Shown: positions 1 to 7,701 of the stretch, in pieces | How positions within the stretch are numbered: the first letter of the stretch is position 1 | Layout of the letters: every line of letters starts with the position of its first letter | Assembly (NCBI GenBank): GCA_025463615.1 | Contig: JAODAU010000039.1 | Span: 1-26,650, forward strand | Length of the DNA stretch: 26,650 nucleotides | Reading direction: 5' to 3' | DNA from: Microbacteriaceae bacterium | Lineage (GTDB): Bacteria; Actinomycetota; Actinomycetes; Actinomycetales; Microbacteriaceae | Notes under the pieces: model-generated | Told to the model about the DNA's origin: nothing | Databases searched by the model: none | What the model saw: only the letters and a program-made list of their open reading frames with translations | Position numbers and translations under genes: made by a program

Positions 1-2
1 TC

Positions 3-2216
3 CGCGAGTGTGCGGCGCGGGCGCTGCTGCTGCCGCGCTACAACCCCGGCAAGCGGTCGCCGCTGTGGCAGCAGCGGCAGCGCGCGTCGCAGCTGCTGGA
101 TGTCGCGCGCAAGTACCCGAGCTTCCCCATCATCCTCGAGGCGGTGCGCGAGGTGCTGCAGGACGTGTACGACCTGGACGCGCTCACCGACATCGCGGAG
201 CAGGTGTCGAACCGCCGCGTCCGTCTCGTCGAGGTGGAGACCGAGCAGGCGTCGCCGTTCGCGCGGTCGCTGCTGTTCGGATATGTCGCTGCGTTCATGT
301 ACGAGGGCGACTCGCCGCTGGCCGAGCGCCGGGCGGCCGCGCTCTCGCTCGACTCGACGCTGCTGGCCGAGCTGCTGGGCCGCGCGGAGCTTCGGGAGCT
401 GCTCGATCCGCTCGTGATTGCCCAGACCGAGCTGGAGCTGCAGCGGCTGGCGCCCGACCGCCGCGCGCGCGACCTCGAGGGCGTTGTGGACCTGCTGCGG
501 ATGCTGGGGCCGCTCTCCACGGAGGAGATCGCCGAGCGCCTGGAGACCCGGGAGCAGCTCGACGAGTGGCTGGCGGCGCTCGAGCGCAGCAACCGCATCT
601 GGCGGGCCGGTGCGCGCTGGGCCGGGATCGAGGATGCTGCCCGCCTGCGCGACGCGCTCGGCACGCCGCTCCCCATCGGCATCCCGGCCGCGTTCGTGGA
701 GCCCGTCGCCGACCCGCTCGGTGACCTCGTGAGCCGCTACGCGCGCACCCACGGCCCCTTCACCGTGCAGGCCATCGCCGACCGCTTCGGCCTCGGCATC
801 GCCGTCGCGCTCGACGCGCTGCGCCGCCTCGCCGGCGAGCGCCGCGTGGTCGAGGGCGAGTTCCGGCCGGGCGGCTCGGGGCCCGAGTGGTGCGACGCCG
901 AGGTGCTGCGCCGCCTGCGCTCGCGCTCGCTCGCCGCGCTGCGCCAGGAGGTCGAGCCGGTGGATGCCGCCACGCTCGGCCGCTTCCTTCCCGCCTGGCA
1001 GCACGTCACCGAGCCCCTCCGCGGAACGGACGGCGTGGCGCAGGTGATCGACCAGCTCGCGGGGGTGGCGCTGCCGGCATCCGCGTGGGAGACCCTCGTG
1101 CTGCCGAGCCGGGTGCGCGACTACTCGCCGGTGATGCTCGACGAACTGACGGCATCCGGCGAGGTGATCTGGTCGGGCGGCGGCAGCCTGCCCGGCAACG
1201 ACGGCTGGATCAGCCTGCACCTCGCCGAGACGGCGACGCTCACCCTGCCGGAGCCGACCGGCGCGGAGACGTCGGAGCTGGAGCGCGACATCCTGGCCTC
1301 GCTGGCCGGCGGCGGCGCGTTCTTCTTCCGCCAGCTCTCCAACGCGGTCGGCAGCACGGATGACCGCGCCCTGCTTGCCTCGCTCTGGAACCTCGTCTGG
1401 GAGGGGCTGGTCACCAACGACACGTTCACCCCGCTGCGCGCGCTGCTCGGCGCGACCCCGAACCGACCGCGGACGGCGCCGCGCACCCGCGCCTACCGCG
1501 GGCGGGCGCGGCCGGTGATGCCGAGCCAGTCCGGCCCGCCGAGTGCCGCCGGGCGCTGGTCGCTGCTGCCGCTCGCCGACCCGGACAGCACGGTGCGCGG
1601 GGTCGCCACGGCCGAGCAGCTGCTCGAGCGGTACGGCGTCGTGACCAAGGGCGCGGTCGCGAGCGAGGGCGTGAGCGGCGGATTCTCGCTGGTCTACCGG
1701 GTGCTCAGCCGGTTCGAGGAGACCGGGCGCGCGCGCCGCGGCTACTTCGTGGAGGGCCTGGGGGCGGCGCAGTTCGCCACCGGCGCGACGGTCGACCGGC
1801 TGCGGTCGTTCGCGCGCGAGCCCGACAGCGAGCGGCCGCCGGTGTCGGTCACGCTGGCCGCGACCGACCCGGCCAACCCCTGGGGTGCGGCGCTGCCGTG
1901 GCCCGCCGGGGTGACGGATGCCGACGAGAAGCGCGGCCACCGCCCTGGCCGCAAGGCGGGCGCCCTGGTCGTGCTCGTCGACGGCTCGCTCGCGCTCTAC
2001 GTGGAGCGCGGCGGCAAGACCGTGCTCACGTTCGGCGCCGGCGAGCGCGAGCTGACCGCGGCCGCCGAGTCGCTCGCGGCGACGGTTCGGCGCAGCGTCG
2101 GCCGGCTGCGCGTCGAGCGGGTCGACGGCGAGTTCGTGATCGGCACCGCGGTGGGCGACGCCCTCGCCGCCGCCGGCTTCAGCCCCACCCCGCAGGGCCT
2201 GCGGCTGCGTGGCTAG
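3..2216 (+). CDS. lhr: Lhr-type ATP-dependent DNA helicase, C-terminal half (5' truncated)
   Basis: The reading frame is open from the first bases of the window, so the gene begins upstream and about 737 residues of its C-terminal part are present. The segment with LLLPRYNPGKRSPLWQQRQR, followed by a YPSFPIILEAVREVLQDVYD-like stretch, is characteristic of the region following the RecA-like motor of Lhr, a 3'-to-5' superfamily 2 helicase of about 1500 residues in Actinobacteria. The rest is the Lhr-specific C-terminal region, which in mycobacterial Lhr is built of winged-helix modules related to AlkZ (family knowledge). The motor motifs are outside the window. The neighbour nei2 starts 15 bp downstream, the same order as in Mycobacterium tuberculosis, which suggests a DNA-repair operon. 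Identity is confident; the size of the missing part is inferred from the family. Confidence 0.93.
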   Translation, partial: RECAARALLLPRYNPGKRSPLWQQRQRASQLLDVARKYPSFPIILEAVREVLQDVYDLDALTDIAEQVSNRRVRLVEVETEQASPFARSLLFGYVAAFMYEGDSPLAERRAAALSLDSTLLAELLGRAELRELLDPLVIAQTELELQRLAPDRRARDLEGVVDLLRMLGPLSTEEIAERLETREQLDEWLAALERSNRIWRAGARWAGIEDAARLRDALGTPLPIGIPAAFVEPVADPLGDLVSRYARTHGPFTVQAIADRFGLGIAVALDALRRLAGERRVVEGEFRPGGSGPEWCDAEVLRRLRSRSLAALRQEVEPVDAATLGRFLPAWQHVTEPLRGTDGVAQVIDQLAGVALPASAWETLVLPSRVRDYSPVMLDELTASGEVIWSGGGSLPGNDGWISLHLAETATLTLPEPTGAETSELERDILASLAGGGAFFFRQLSNAVGSTDDRALLASLWNLVWEGLVTNDTFTPLRALLGATPNRPRTAPRTRAYRGRARPVMPSQSGPPSAAGRWSLLPLADPDSTVRGVATAEQLLERYGVVTKGAVASEGVSGGFSLVYRVLSRFEETGRARRGYFVEGLGAAQFATGATVDRLRSFAREPDSERPPVSVTLAATDPANPWGAALPWPAGVTDADEKRGHRPGRKAGALVVLVDGSLALYVERGGKTVLTFGAGERELTAAAESLAATVRRSVGRLRVERVDGEFVIGTAVGDALAAAGFSPTPQGLRLRG

Positions 2217-2231
2217 TGCCTGAGTTCATCA

Positions 2232-3008
2232 ATGCCTGAGGGCGACACCGTCTGGCGCACCGCCCAGAACCTCGACGCGGCGCTCACCGGGCGGGAGCTG
2301 GTGCGTGCCGAGCTGCGCGTCCCCGCCTTCGCGACGGTCGAGCTGGCCGGCGAGACCGTGCACTCGGTGGTGAGCCGCGGCAAACACCTGCTCATGCGGG
2401 TGGGTGAGCTGAGCATCCACAGCCACCTCAAGATGGAGGGTTCTTGGCACCTCTATCGCGAGGGCACCCGCTGGCGTCGCCCCACGTGGCAGGCGCGGGC
2501 CGTGCTGGCGAACGACGAGTGGACGGCGGTTGGCTTCCAGCTCGGGCTGCTCGAGGTGGTGCCGACGAGCGAGGAGGGGTCGGTGGTCGGATACCTCGGC
2601 CCCGACCTCCTCGGCCCGGACTGGTCACCCGACCTCGCCCTCGCCAACCTGCTCGCCGACCCCGCGCGCCCGGTCGGGCTGGCCCTGCTCGACCAGCGCA
2701 ACCTGGCCGGGCTCGGCAACGTCTACCGCAACGAGCTGTGCTTCCTGCGCGGCGTGCTGCCGACGCGGCCGATGGGCGAGGTGGAGCATCCGGAGAAGCT
2801 GGTCGACCTGGCGCACCGCCTCATCGACGCCAACAAGGACCGGGTCGAGCGCACCACCACCGGCACCCTGCGCGGCGCCACCGACTGGGTCTACCGGCGC
2901 GAGGGCAGGCCCTGCCTGCGCTGCGGCACGACGATCCAGCGCGGCACGCTCGGCGATACCGAGCTCACCCAGCGCGACACCTACTGGTGCCCGCGCTGCC
3001 AGACCTGA
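2232..3008 (+). CDS. nei2: Endonuclease VIII-like DNA glycosylase/AP lyase (Nei2)
   Basis: A 258-residue Fpg/Nei-family enzyme that removes oxidised bases and cleaves the abasic site. The protein begins MPEGDTVWRTA: after Met removal the family uses Pro2 as nucleophile and Glu3 as catalytic acid, and both are present, which also fixes the start. A conserved Lys follows in SRGKHLLM. The C terminus has a complete zinc finger with Cys228, Cys231, Cys253 and Cys256 and the DNA-contacting Arg248 in QRDTYWCPRC. It lies 15 bp after lhr in the same direction and is probably cotranscribed. It ends 6 bp before the convergent membrane-protein gene. Nei rather than Fpg is favoured because the second residues are PEGD and because of the lhr linkage. 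Confidence 0.93.
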   Translation: MPEGDTVWRTAQNLDAALTGRELVRAELRVPAFATVELAGETVHSVVSRGKHLLMRVGELSIHSHLKMEGSWHLYREGTRWRRPTWQARAVLANDEWTAVGFQLGLLEVVPTSEEGSVVGYLGPDLLGPDWSPDLALANLLADPARPVGLALLDQRNLAGLGNVYRNELCFLRGVLPTRPMGEVEHPEKLVDLAHRLIDANKDRVERTTTGTLRGATDWVYRREGRPCLRCGTTIQRGTLGDTELTQRDTYWCPRCQT

Positions 3009-3014
3009 ACCGGC

Positions 3015-3470
3015 CTAGCGCGCGCGCAACCTCCGCGCCGCCAGCAGGAACAGCGTGCCGGTCGCCGTCGCCAGCCCCAGCACGATGAGCATCGGCGCCC
3101 CGAACGTGTACGCCTGCAGCAGGTAGTAGTCGGCGCCGCCGAAGCCGCCCGACGAGGTGAGGGACGACACGCGGTCGCCGATGAGTCGCAGGCCGTAGAT
3201 GCCCGCGGCCACGAACACCGCGCTCACGATCCACAGGGTGACGAGCAGCGGCTCGGGGCGGCCGGATGCGACGGGCTCGTCCGCGGGCGCGGGAGTCGTT
3301 TCATCCAGGTCCGGTACCGCGATGGGTTCGGGCAGCAGGGCGGGCGCAACCGGCTCGGGTGCGGCGGGCCGTGGGGTGCGCCGACCGGTCGGATGCTGCC
3401 CCGGGTCGAAGCCGGGCTGGAAGGCCGGGTCGAACCTCGGGTCGAAATCGTTGCCCTCCGACCCGCTCAC
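3015..3470 (-). CDS. Hypothetical membrane protein with Pro-rich N-terminal tail
   Basis: I do not recognise the family. The 151-residue product has an acidic, Phe/Pro/Asp-rich N-terminal tail of about 70 residues, then two hydrophobic helices (one beginning LLVTLWIVSAVFVAAGIYG, one beginning APMLIVLGLATATGTLFLL) and a basic C terminus (RRLRAR). It is probably an inner-membrane protein with a cytosolic tail. A GTG at 3470 is chosen because an AGGA element lies 10-13 nt upstream; the frame could also start from a TTG at 3494 but that has no ribosome-binding site. It is divergent from the iron-box-controlled oxygenase-like gene and convergent with nei2. Confidence 0.65.
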   Translation of the reverse strand: MSGSEGNDFDPRFDPAFQPGFDPGQHPTGRRTPRPAAPEPVAPALLPEPIAVPDLDETTPAPADEPVASGRPEPLLVTLWIVSAVFVAAGIYGLRLIGDRVSSLTSSGGFGGADYYLLQAYTFGAPMLIVLGLATATGTLFLLAARRLRAR

Positions 3471-3568
3471 GAGCGGCTCGATCCTGCGCCGCAAACGTGG
3501 TGCGCGACTGCCATTGTCATGGCCCGATCCTATTGGCGTTCGCTTTGAAAAAACCGGGGGCGCCGATG

Positions 3569-3587
3569 TTAGGGTTGCCTAAGTTGA
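3569..3587. promoter_or_regulatory. Putative DtxR/IdeR iron box
   Basis: The sequence TTAGGGTTGCCTAAGTTGA matches the DtxR consensus TTAGGTTAGCCTAACCTAA at 14 of 19 positions, including the conserved TTAGG and GCCTAA cores. It lies 46 bp before the oxygenase-like gene. A -35-like TTGAAA (3545-3550) and a -10-like TAGGGT (3570-3575) would place it over the -10, the usual position for iron-dependent repression. The spacing of those promoter elements (19 bp) is not ideal. Confidence 0.6.
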
Positions 3588-3633
3588 GCCGGTTAAAACG
3601 TGCCGGCTCTCGTATCGGAGGGTTCATCTCCCC

Positions 3634-4410
3634 ATGAGCTACATCAAGTCCGCGCTGCTCGACGAGAAGGGCTTCGTCATCCTGGATCGCTACGACCAGG
3701 CCGCCGACCCCCAGGAATGGCTCGACCTCGAGTACGTGGACTGGAAATCGTCGGGCGACACCCGCTTCGCGCCGCTCGCCAGCGCGAAGGGCGAGATCGA
3801 GGTCGACGGGTTCTGGAACCACCAGCCCCCGCGCACCGACAAGGACGGCGTCTGGATCCCGTCGCAGGTGGAGAAGGCGCCCAACCTGGTGCGCCGCGCG
3901 CAGGAGCCCGGCGTGAACGTGGGCCGCTGCCGTGTGATCGAGCTGCAGCCGAACATCTACGCGGACACGCTCTACAACCTGCACCAGGACGACAACAACC
4001 GCCTCAACCCCGACGGCAGCGGCTGGATCGTGCGCAGCTTCTTCAACCTCACCGACGACGCCGAGTCGTTCATGACCCTGCGCGAGGACCGCTTCAACCC
4101 GCGCGGCGAGATCCGCATCGCCCTGCCCGCCGGCAGCCAGATCATCGTCGACACCCAGCGCTTCTGGCACGCCGTGTGGCACAAGGGCCCGGAGCCGCGC
4201 TATTCGCTCATCAGCTCGTGGGAGTCCGGCCCCGCACTCGACGCCTACATCGAGAAGCACCACGGCACCAACGACTACGAGAACCCGTACCTGTCGCAGG
4301 ACGAGATGGATGACGCCCAGGCATCCGTCGCCCGTCGCCTCGCCGAGCGCGCCGCCACCCTGGCCTCCCTCGACCGCAAGAACCGCGAGTCCCCCGTAGT
4401 CGAGGACTGA
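3634..4410 (+). CDS. 2OG-Fe(II) oxygenase-like protein
   Basis: A 258-residue soluble protein carrying the spaced residues of a double-stranded beta-helix iron(II)/2-oxoglutarate oxygenase: His117-Gln-Asp119 (HxD) in YNLHQDDNN, distal His179 in QRFWHAVWHKG, and Arg189 in EPRYSLISSW ten residues later, where the family binds the 2-oxoglutarate carboxylate. The 60-residue separation of HxD and distal His is normal for the fold. The substrate cannot be read from the sequence. A GGAGGG ribosome-binding site lies at 3617-3622. The promoter carries a DtxR/IdeR-like box, so expression is probably iron-regulated. The stop codon overlaps the start of the DedA gene, so the two are almost certainly cotranslated. 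The oxygenase call rests on motif spacing only. Confidence 0.6.
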   Translation: MSYIKSALLDEKGFVILDRYDQAADPQEWLDLEYVDWKSSGDTRFAPLASAKGEIEVDGFWNHQPPRTDKDGVWIPSQVEKAPNLVRRAQEPGVNVGRCRVIELQPNIYADTLYNLHQDDNNRLNPDGSGWIVRSFFNLTDDAESFMTLREDRFNPRGEIRIALPAGSQIIVDTQRFWHAVWHKGPEPRYSLISSWESGPALDAYIEKHHGTNDYENPYLSQDEMDDAQASVARRLAERAATLASLDRKNRESPVVED

Positions 4411-5060
4411 TGCTGCGGCTCGCGGCCCTCGACGGCACGGTCACGGACTGGCTGCACGCGGTCGGGCCGATCCTGTTCTACCTCGTGGTCTTCGGGCTGG
4501 TGTTCGCGGGCACGGGGCTGTTTGTGGGCGTCTTCATCCCGTTCATCACGGGCGACTCGCTGCTCTTCGCCGCCGGCATTCTCGCGGCGGGGCACAACGG
4601 GCTCAACATCTGGGTGCTGGCGATCGGGGTCGGCATCGCCGCGTTCCTCGGCGACCAGCTCGGGTTCGTGCTCGGGCGCCACTACGGCCGGCCGTACCTC
4701 GATCGCCGCAAGGGCGCGTGGGTGCGGCGGGGCGTGGATCGGGCCGAGCGGTTCTACAACGCCCTCGGCTGGTGGGCCGTGGTGGTGGCGCGGTTCATCC
4801 CGTGGGGCCGCGTCTTCGTGCCGCCGGTCGCGGGGATCGCGCGCATGAACTACGTGCGCTTTCTCAGCGCCAACGTGGTGGGCGCCCTCGCCTGGGGCGT
4901 GCTCATCACGTGCTGCGGGTACTTCGCGGCCAGCATCCCGGGCGTGAAGGTCGCGTCGTACGCGGTAGGCGGCGCCTTCATCCTGGGTTCGATCGTGGCC
5001 GGGATCGTGGCGCTGGTGCGCAGTCGCCGGGCCGCGCGGGAGCTCACGCCGGCCGAGTAG
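4410..5060 (+). CDS. DedA/SNARE-associated family membrane protein
   Basis: A 216-residue polytopic membrane protein of the DedA family. Family members include undecaprenyl-phosphate or phospholipid translocases involved in envelope homeostasis. The family signatures are present: PFITGDSLLFAAG, GDQLGFVLGRHYG, and RFIPWGRVFVPPVAGIARM with the conserved charged residues embedded between membrane segments. The ATG overlaps the TGA of the upstream oxygenase-like gene by one base, so translation is coupled and it probably shares that gene's iron-responsive promoter. A strong hairpin follows at 5074-5112. Confidence 0.88.
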   Translation: MLRLAALDGTVTDWLHAVGPILFYLVVFGLVFAGTGLFVGVFIPFITGDSLLFAAGILAAGHNGLNIWVLAIGVGIAAFLGDQLGFVLGRHYGRPYLDRRKGAWVRRGVDRAERFYNALGWWAVVVARFIPWGRVFVPPVAGIARMNYVRFLSANVVGALAWGVLITCCGYFAASIPGVKVASYAVGGAFILGSIVAGIVALVRSRRAARELTPAE

Positions 5061-5073
5061 CGGATTTCTGGTC

Positions 5074-5112
5074 GGTTGTTGCGGGTGCGGCATCCGCGCA
5101 TCCGCAACAACC
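5074..5112. terminator. Bidirectional terminator between convergent genes
   Basis: Perfect 11-bp arms GGTTGTTGCGG (5074-5084) and CCGCAACAACC (5102-5112) enclose 17 nt, with a small inner GCGG/CCGC stem. It lies in the 65-bp gap between the converging DedA and chitinase genes. There is no clear T-run, which is common in high-GC Actinobacteria. Confidence 0.75.
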
Positions 5113-5125
5113 GCCCACCACCGGG

Positions 5126-6442
5126 TCAGCCCAGGTCGGCGAGCGCGCGACGCGTGAACGACAGCGCGGGCACGTTCGGCAGCGACGATCCGTCACTCGC
5201 GACGAAGGATGCCGACGACGGCCGGTCCCGATCCAGCGACCAGAAGTGGAAGCCGGCCAGGCCCGCGCTCTTGACGTAGGCGACCGTGGTGTCGATGTCG
5301 GCCAGCGTGGTGGTCTCCGACGTCGAGTCGTTCACGCCGATCATCTGGGTGATCTCGATCCTGCTCGCCGGGGTGCCGTAGGTGTGCTCGAGGTTGGTCA
5401 CGGCCTGGACCGCGGTCCTGCCCATGTCGCACTGGCCCGTCGTGACGACGCAGACGCCGGGCGCGGTGTCGCCGTAGTCCATGGTCATGAGGTTGACGGT
5501 GTAGTGGGTGAGGCTCGGCGTCGCGGCGATGGCCTTCATCGCATCGTCCCCCGACGAGTTGACGCTGCCGAACGAGCCGTCCGACGAGCCGAGGCTCGCG
5601 AGCGTGAACGAGAAGCGCAGGCCCGGGTGGCGCGGCTGCTCGTAGGCCGCGAGCGCGACCAGCGACTGGATGTCGGCCGCACTCTGTCCCGCCTCGATGT
5701 CGAAGTCGATGCCCACCAGGTGTTTGCTGCTGTAGCGGTCGATGAAGGCATCCATGCCCGCCTTCGTGGAGCAGGTGAAGACGCCGCCCGCGCCGCCGGT
5801 CGAGACGATGTAGTTCACGCCGGCTGCATCGAAGTCGGGGATGTTGGCGCTCGCGAAGTTCGCGGCAGAGACGCCGTTCCAGCTCTCGGCCCCGCACTCG
5901 CCGGTCGCGAACGCCAGCGTGAGCGTGGTGAGGCCCGTGATCTGGGAGACGAGGGAGCCGGGGCCGACGAGCGGGAGCAGGGTGCCGCTCGCCGCGCTCT
6001 GGAGCTTGAATTTCTCCCAGTCCTGGCCCTCGCCCGAGTACTTGTACGGGCTGAAGATCACCGGGGCGGCGGAGCCGGTCGTGCCCGGGGTGGTCGTCGG
6101 GGCGGTGGTTGCTGTGGGGGTGGGGGTCGGCGTGGGGGCCGACGTCTTGGTGGGTGTCGGGGTCGGGATGACCGCGCCCGAGCAGGCGATGCCGGGCGCC
6201 CACGGCTGGCCCGATCCGCTCACGCCGTTGGTCCTCGAGGGGTCGGACTGGGTCCACCAGTTGGCGGTGTAGTTCTTGCCCGACAGGCTGACGGTGTCGC
6301 CGCCGACGTGGGTGCTGCCCGCGACCCACGGGGTGGCACAGCCTGCGGTGGTGGCGGCGTTCGCGCTGGTGGAGATGCCGAGGGCGCCGGCGGCGATCGC
6401 CACCACCGCCGCGCACGCCCAGAGGCGAGTCTTGTTCTGCAT
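5126..6442 (-). CDS. Secreted GH18 chitinase with chitin-binding module
   Basis: A 438-residue modular exoenzyme. Residues 1-29 are a Sec signal peptide (basic start, hydrophobic core, SANA cleavage region). Residues about 31-88 form a CBM5/12-like module with aromatic residues typical of chitin binding (NYTANWWTQSDPS, GQPWAPGIAC). Residues about 92-123 are a Pro/Thr linker. Residues about 127-438 are a GH18 barrel with the hallmark DxDxE at Asp246-Phe-Asp248-Ile-Glu250 in VGIDFDIEAG; Glu250 is the expected catalytic acid. It should hydrolyse chitin or related GlcNAc polymers outside the cell. The ATG has an AGAAGGA ribosome-binding site. A strong palindrome lies 37-60 bp upstream and may be its operator. 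Endo or exo action cannot be told. Confidence 0.9.
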   Translation of the reverse strand: MQNKTRLWACAAVVAIAAGALGISTSANAATTAGCATPWVAGSTHVGGDTVSLSGKNYTANWWTQSDPSRTNGVSGSGQPWAPGIACSGAVIPTPTPTKTSAPTPTPTPTATTAPTTTPGTTGSAAPVIFSPYKYSGEGQDWEKFKLQSAASGTLLPLVGPGSLVSQITGLTTLTLAFATGECGAESWNGVSAANFASANIPDFDAAGVNYIVSTGGAGGVFTCSTKAGMDAFIDRYSSKHLVGIDFDIEAGQSAADIQSLVALAAYEQPRHPGLRFSFTLASLGSSDGSFGSVNSSGDDAMKAIAATPSLTHYTVNLMTMDYGDTAPGVCVVTTGQCDMGRTAVQAVTNLEHTYGTPASRIEITQMIGVNDSTSETTTLADIDTTVAYVKSAGLAGFHFWSLDRDRPSSASFVASDGSSLPNVPALSFTRRALADLG

Positions 6443-6478
6443 GGATGGATTCCTTCTGTGAGTGATACTTGCCTGTCG

Positions 6479-6502
6479 ACGCGTGGTTACGTTACCACGC
6501 GT
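6479..6502. promoter_or_regulatory. Palindromic operator candidate for the chitinase gene
   Basis: Perfect 9-bp arms ACGCGTGGT (6479-6487) and ACCACGCGT (6494-6502) flank a near-symmetric TACGTT. On the minus strand a GTAACC inside the palindrome sits 17 nt before TATCAC, a possible -35/-10 pair, so a bound repressor would block the promoter. It does not match the known Streptomyces DasR site. It could alternatively terminate the upstream LysR-like gene, but it lacks a T-run. Confidence 0.55.
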
Positions 6503-6537
6503 GCTGAGACGAGGTCACCTCGAAGGATCGAGCGGGA

Positions 6538-7233
6538 TCAGCGGCTGCCGCTGCGGCCGTTGGTGCCGCCGCGGCCGCCCTTGCGGGGCGCCGGGTTGCC
6601 GCGCGAGCGTAGGTTGCCGGCGTTGAAGCCGGGGCGCTTCGGCGGCAGCTGGCGCTTCGGCTTCACGGGCGGCGGGGTCGGCGGCGTGGGCTCGCCGCGC
6701 GAGCTGTTGGCGGTGCGGCCGCGCACGATTCCCACGAACTCCTCGATGTCCGGGTTCGCGTCCCCGTCGAGCCAGGCGATGGCGATGCGGGTGGGCTCGG
6801 CGTCGGTGACCGGCCGGGCCACGACATCCTTGCGGGCGTGCAGGCGCGCGATCGACTGCGGGACGACGAGGATGCCCCCGCCCGCCGCCACGAGTTCGAC
6901 CGCATCTGCCGTGCCGAGGTCGGCGCTGACCCGATCCTCGCCCTCGAGTTCTGCGAGGGTGACCGACTCGACCACGCTGGCCGGGTGGTCCTTCGGCACG
7001 ACGACGACCGGGGTCTCCTCGTAGAGCGGCACGACGTTGAGGCCGTCGACGTCGACGGGAAGGCGCACGAACGCGACGTGCGCGTCGCCGGCGCGCAGGG
7101 CGTCGAGCTGGGAGGCGTCGGGGGTGGGCTCGAAGGCGAGGGGCACGCCGGGGTGGCGCTCCTGCCAGGCCGTCGTCCACTTGGTGAGGGTGACTCCTGG
7201 CACGAAGGCGATGGTGAAACTGTCGGCGCTCAC
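6538..7233 (-). CDS. LysR-type substrate-binding-domain protein without HTH
   Basis: The 231-residue product starts directly with the alpha/beta fold of a LysR effector-binding domain (FTIAFVPGVTLTKW, then HVAFVRLPV, VVVVPKDHPASVVESVTLAEL and GGGILVVPQSIARLHA). It has no N-terminal winged-helix DNA-binding domain. The last 45 or so residues are Pro/Arg/Gly-rich and very basic (PKRQLPPKRPGFNAG, then RG repeats), which could bind nucleic acid or a partner. The GTG at 7233 is chosen for the TGAGGATC ribosome-binding site just upstream. The divergent DUF5997-like gene starts only 59 bp away, so no room exists for a lost HTH. It may be a stand-alone sensor working with its divergent neighbour; the ligand is unknown. 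Confidence 0.75.
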   Translation of the reverse strand: MSADSFTIAFVPGVTLTKWTTAWQERHPGVPLAFEPTPDASQLDALRAGDAHVAFVRLPVDVDGLNVVPLYEETPVVVVPKDHPASVVESVTLAELEGEDRVSADLGTADAVELVAAGGGILVVPQSIARLHARKDVVARPVTDAEPTRIAIAWLDGDANPDIEEFVGIVRGRTANSSRGEPTPPTPPPVKPKRQLPPKRPGFNAGNLRSRGNPAPRKGGRGGTNGRSGSR

Positions 7234-7280
7234 GATGATCCTCAGGCTCGCGCGGCCGGGGCGGGCCACCCGGCTCAGGC

Positions 7281-7286
7281 TACGCT
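7281..7286 (+). promoter_or_regulatory. -10 element of leaderless promoter
   Basis: TACGCT fits TANNNT and ends 6 nt before the ATG at 7293, so transcription should begin at or next to the start codon. No ribosome-binding site precedes the ATG. Confidence 0.6.
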
Positions 7287-7292
7287 GGGGGC

Positions 7293-7691
7293 ATGGCTGC
7301 CGCGAAATCAACCCAAACCATGAAGCCGGCGACCGCGGCGCAGAAGCTCGGCATCTACCTGCCCGCCACCCCGCCCGAGTTCAGCGAGCACCCGGTCACG
7401 CGCGACGAGCTCAACGCGCTCATCGCGGAGCCGCCGGCCTGGCTGGTCGAGCTGCGCGCCAACGGGCCGCACCCTCGGGATGTCGTGGCCCACAAGCTCG
7501 GCGTCTCCAACTCGGGCCTCGCCCGCGGGGGCATCACCGACCCGCTGACCACCGCCGAGATCAAGGGGCTGCTCGAGAAGCAGCCCGAGTGGCTGGTGCG
7601 GGAGCGGGGCATCCACGCCCAGGTCAACGAGGAGAACGCGCGCATCAAGGCCGAGCGCGCGGCGAAGGCCGCGGAGCGCGAGCGCCGCTAG
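7293..7691 (+). CDS. DUF5997-like conserved actinobacterial protein
   Basis: A 132-residue protein beginning MAAAKSTQTMKPATAAQKLG and continuing IYLPATPPEFSEHPVTRDEL. I associate this pattern with the uncharacterised DUF5997 family, from memory. It has short hydrophobic segments around PPAWLVELRANGPHPRDVVAHKLGVS that could form a small helical DNA-binding-like unit, and a charged helical C terminus (NEENARIKAERAAKAAERER). It is divergent from the HTH-less LysR-like gene, which suggests the two act together. Translation is probably leaderless. No catalytic motif is seen and function is unknown. Confidence 0.72.
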   Translation: MAAAKSTQTMKPATAAQKLGIYLPATPPEFSEHPVTRDELNALIAEPPAWLVELRANGPHPRDVVAHKLGVSNSGLARGGITDPLTTAEIKGLLEKQPEWLVRERGIHAQVNEENARIKAERAAKAAERERR

Positions 7692-7701
7692 CAGTCGTCG
7701 A

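Noticed and set aside
2391..2408. CTCATGCG/TGGGTGAG, resembling the shared dyad
   Set aside because: The spacer is 2 bp, it lies deep inside nei2 coding sequence, and no promoter follows.
3471..3494. TTG start for the small membrane protein
   Set aside because: No ribosome-binding site precedes it; the GTG at 3470 has AGGA upstream.
6538..7233. LysR-like gene as a truncated pseudogene
   Set aside because: It has its own GTG with a good ribosome-binding site, an intact domain and a family-like basic tail, and the gap to the divergent gene is too small for a lost HTH remnant.
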